Assembly (NCBI GenBank): GCA_900470965.1
Contig: UCCS01000019.1
Coordinates: 1 to 33,092 of the forward strand
Origin: Hyphomicrobiales bacterium
GTDB lineage: Bacteria; Pseudomonadota; Alphaproteobacteria; Rhizobiales; Rhizobiaceae
Direction: 5' to 3'
Length of the DNA: 33,092 bases
In this document: positions 31,092 through 33,092 of the stretch, piece after piece
How the letters are laid out: the number at the start of each line of letters is the position of its first letter
Position numbering within the stretch: position 1 is the first letter of the stretch
Notes under the pieces: generated by a model
Databases searched by the model: none
What the model saw: only the letters and a program-made list of their open reading frames with translations
What the model was told of the DNA's origin: nothing
Translations under genes and position numbers: made by a program

Positions 31092-31904
31092 ATGGCTGTC
31101 CGCCCCTACTGGAAAGGCTATCTGAAGCTCTCCCTCGTAACCTGTCCCGTGCAGATGATGCCGGCGATCTCCGAGAACGAGAAGGTGCGCTTCCATACCC
31201 TGAATCGCGAGACCCAGAATCGCGTGGTCAGCCATTACGTCGACTCCGTCACCGGTAAAGAGGTGAAGGACGAAGACGAGGTGAAGGGCTACCAGCGCGG
31301 TGAGAACGAATACGTCATTCTGGAAGACGAGGAGTTGGAGAACGTCGCCCTCGAAAGCACCAAGACGATCGACATCTCGACGTTTATGCCGCGCGACAGC
31401 GTCGAGTGGATTTGGCTCGACACCCCCTACTATCTCTCGCCCAACGACCCGGTCGGGCAGGAAGCGTTTTCGGTCATCCGTGACGCGATGGAAGCCCAGG
31501 ACATGGTCGGCATCTCCCGGCTGGTCATCTCTCGCCGCGAACGCGCCGTCATGCTGGAACCACGCGGCAGGGGCATTGTGCTTTGGACATTGCGATATGG
31601 GGATGAAGTCCGTGACGAGGATACCTATTTTGCAGGCATCGGCGATGAGACGGCGGATTCCGACATGACGCCTTTGGTGCAGCAATTGATCAAAAAGCAG
31701 ACGCAGCACTGGAATCCGAAGATGGTGATCGATCCGGTGCAGGACCGGCTACTCGATATCATCGCCGAAAAGAAGAAGACGCTGAAGAAGCCATCGAAGA
31801 CCAAGGTCAAGACGCTGGCCTCGTCGCCCGCGGCGAGTAACGTTATCAATATCATGGATGCCTTGAAAAAGTCGGTAGCGGCCGAAACCCGGAACGGCAA
31901 ATGA
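31092..31904 (+). CDS. ku: Ku protein (second copy), DNA end-binding
   Basis: A 270-residue Ku paralogue: 'RPYWKGYLKLSLVTCPVQMM', 'VRFHTLNRETQNRVVSHYVD', 'VKGYQRGENEYVILEDEELE', 'LDTPYYLSPNDPVGQEAF'. It diverges clearly from the first copy, so this is not a recent duplication. The tail is shorter, and ends with 'NVINIMDALKKSVAAETRNG', a segment similar to 'SDLLQALRES' in the first Ku. Adjacent Ku paralogues are known in Sinorhizobium meliloti. Two products from one operon could assemble as a heterodimer. It overlaps the ligase gene by ATGA. Confidence 0.95.
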   Translation: MAVRPYWKGYLKLSLVTCPVQMMPAISENEKVRFHTLNRETQNRVVSHYVDSVTGKEVKDEDEVKGYQRGENEYVILEDEELENVALESTKTIDISTFMPRDSVEWIWLDTPYYLSPNDPVGQEAFSVIRDAMEAQDMVGISRLVISRRERAVMLEPRGRGIVLWTLRYGDEVRDEDTYFAGIGDETADSDMTPLVQQLIKKQTQHWNPKMVIDPVQDRLLDIIAEKKKTLKKPSKTKVKTLASSPAASNVINIMDALKKSVAAETRNGK

Positions 31905-32932
31905 GCAAACGCGCCAAGCCGTTGCTGCACGACGACAGCTTCACCGCGAAATCCCAGCCTCGCCGTAAGCGCGATCCGGCGCAGCCGAACCTTCCCTTCG
32001 ATCCAATGCCCGATCGGGTCGAGCCATGCCTCGCACTGTTAAAGTCCGTCCCGCCGGCAGGCAACAACTGGGCCTACGAAATTAAATGGGATGGCTATCG
32101 CCTGGCAATTCACATCGAGCCAGGCGGTGTTCGGATCATCACCCGCGGCGGCCACGACTGGACACACCGGTTCCCAACAATTGCGGCTGCAGCTAAGGAG
32201 CTTGGGGTCGAGACAGCGATCCTCGACGGGGAGGCTGTCGTCCTTAACGGTGAGGGCCGCTCCGACTTCGGAGCGCTGCAGCGATCGCTAGGCGGACGCG
32301 GCGGCAAACGGGCCTCGACAGAGTCCATCCTATTCGCCTTCGACCTCCTGTATTTCGATGGGCACGATCTGACGAAGACTGAGCTGTCGGTCCGCCGGCA
32401 TCTATTGGAAGATCTGCTCGATGGCGCGGTTGGTGCGATACAGCTTTCCGAAGAGCTGCAAGGCGACGGCGCCGAGCTTCTGGAAAACGCCCGCTTGCTT
32501 GGGATGGAAGGTATCATCGCCAAACACCGAGACAGCCCGTACCGCTCCGGCCGGACGGGAGACTGGCTGAAAATCAAGTGCGTCCACAGCGAAAGCTTCA
32601 TGATCGTTGGGTACGAGCAGTCAGCCGCCGCGCGAGGCGGGATTGGCAGCCTTTTGCTTGCGGCTCGCCGCGGCCATGACTGGGTCTATGTCGGCGCCGT
32701 CGGCACGGGCTTCAAGGAAAAGGACGCGACATACCTGAAGAAGACGCTCGATATGTTGAAGACCAGGACGCCTGTCGTTGCGCTGAAGGGCAAGAACTAT
32801 ATCTTCGCCCAGCCAACGCTGATTGCCGAGATCGAGTTCCGGGGCTGGACCGACGACGGCAATTTGCGGCACGCGTCCTACAAGGGACTTCGGGAAGTTC
32901 AGGATAATGCGGCGGTTTACGCGCTAGATTGA
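31901..32932 (+). CDS. ligD: ATP-dependent DNA ligase for NHEJ (LigD ligase-domain protein)
   Basis: A 343-residue ligase with the adenylation domain and OB fold only. Motif I is E60-I-K62-W-D-G-Y-R with K62 the adenylated lysine, DGE (motif III) is at 109-111, 'FAFDLLYFDG' is motif IIIa, 'EGIIAKH' (motif IV) is at 203-209, and 'DWLKIKC' (motif V) is at 221-227. The polymerase and phosphoesterase domains of full-length LigD are absent. The gene overlaps the second ku by four bases, so it is co-translated with it. It seals breaks held by Ku. End processing would need a separate polymerase or nuclease encoded elsewhere. Confidence 0.95.
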   Translation: MSKRAKPLLHDDSFTAKSQPRRKRDPAQPNLPFDPMPDRVEPCLALLKSVPPAGNNWAYEIKWDGYRLAIHIEPGGVRIITRGGHDWTHRFPTIAAAAKELGVETAILDGEAVVLNGEGRSDFGALQRSLGGRGGKRASTESILFAFDLLYFDGHDLTKTELSVRRHLLEDLLDGAVGAIQLSEELQGDGAELLENARLLGMEGIIAKHRDSPYRSGRTGDWLKIKCVHSESFMIVGYEQSAAARGGIGSLLLAARRGHDWVYVGAVGTGFKEKDATYLKKTLDMLKTRTPVVALKGKNYIFAQPTLIAEIEFRGWTDDGNLRHASYKGLREVQDNAAVYALD

Positions 32933-32951
32933 GTGGCGGGCCGGCGCACGC

Positions 32952-32974
32952 AAAAAGACCAGAATTTTTTCTGG
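32952..32974 (-). terminator. intrinsic terminator downstream of the ligase gene, minus-strand orientation
   Basis: CCAGAA and TTCTGG form a stem around four bases (32959-32974), and the minus strand continues with TCTTTTT. The U-tract is on the minus strand, so the element probably ends a convergent transcript arriving from beyond the window; it may also stop the ku-ku-ligase transcript less efficiently. No coding region is recognisable in the remaining 33-kb edge. Confidence 0.5.
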
Positions 32975-33092
32975 CCGCACTCTTGAATCAAAATATGCCA
33001 AAAACCAAATCGATTACGTCAGCCGCTGATGACAGGGCTGGCTTTGCTGGAGGCGTCGTCTTTCGGCCCTCCCGTACCCATGTTGCTTCAAG

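Overview
The window looks like chromosome or large-replicon DNA of a high-GC alphaproteobacterium of the Rhizobiales (Rhizobium/Agrobacterium/Ensifer type). This is judged from gene content and signals: several ABC uptake systems next to LysR or XRE regulators, a DUF982 gene, two adjacent Ku genes with a small NHEJ ligase, GTTC-N7-GTTC LexA-type sites, and GGAAC-N16/17-CGTT promoters of the EcfG general stress response. No tRNA, rRNA, CRISPR array or intact insertion sequence was seen. The species cannot be named from the sequence alone.

Layout. (1) 1-9674: a peptide/opine-type uptake island. It holds a CocE/S15-type hydrolase (partial), a Tat-type family 5 binding protein, a divergent XRE regulator, a second family 5 binding protein, two permeases, two ATPases and a beta-lactamase-fold serine hydrolase. 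(2) 9684-11185: a LysR regulator and a decayed MFS transporter. (3) 11220-15968: a PrpF-family isomerase gene in one operon with a taurine/NMT1-type ABC importer, divergent from a LysR regulator, with a clear T-N11-A operator between them. (4) 16278-20370: a FabMG-type enoyl reductase relative, an epoxide hydrolase remnant, a divergent AraC/SDR pair, and a chimeric remnant of a mismatch glycosylase and an alpha/beta hydrolase. (5) 20371-25497: a TetR regulator, an NTF2-like protein, an aldo/keto reductase and an EmrAB-type efflux pair, headed by a perfect 24-bp palindrome that is a good TetR operator candidate. (6) 25500-29800: a gene-poor stretch with a predicted stress-sigma-driven small RNA, a broken carboxymuconolactone decarboxylase-family gene, a DUF982 gene, a 56-residue membrane protein with its own EcfG-type promoter, an orphan LexA-type site, a broken cyclophilin-like gene and a truncated xthA. 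(7) 29801-32932: a small basic protein gene divergent from ku, ku and an ATP-dependent NHEJ ligase.

How the parts may work together. The first island is likely a scavenging system that imports amide- or ester-containing compounds and cleaves them in the cytoplasm. The PrpF/ABC operon is likely an inducible uptake and isomerisation route for an organic acid. The TetR-EmrAB-AKR group reads as a detoxification and export module. The right end is a DNA-repair and stress block: NHEJ genes, an exonuclease III remnant, stress-sigma promoters and a LexA-type site lie within about 7 kb. At least six gene remnants lie between the intact cassettes, which marks the window as an accessory region assembled by repeated insertion and deletion.
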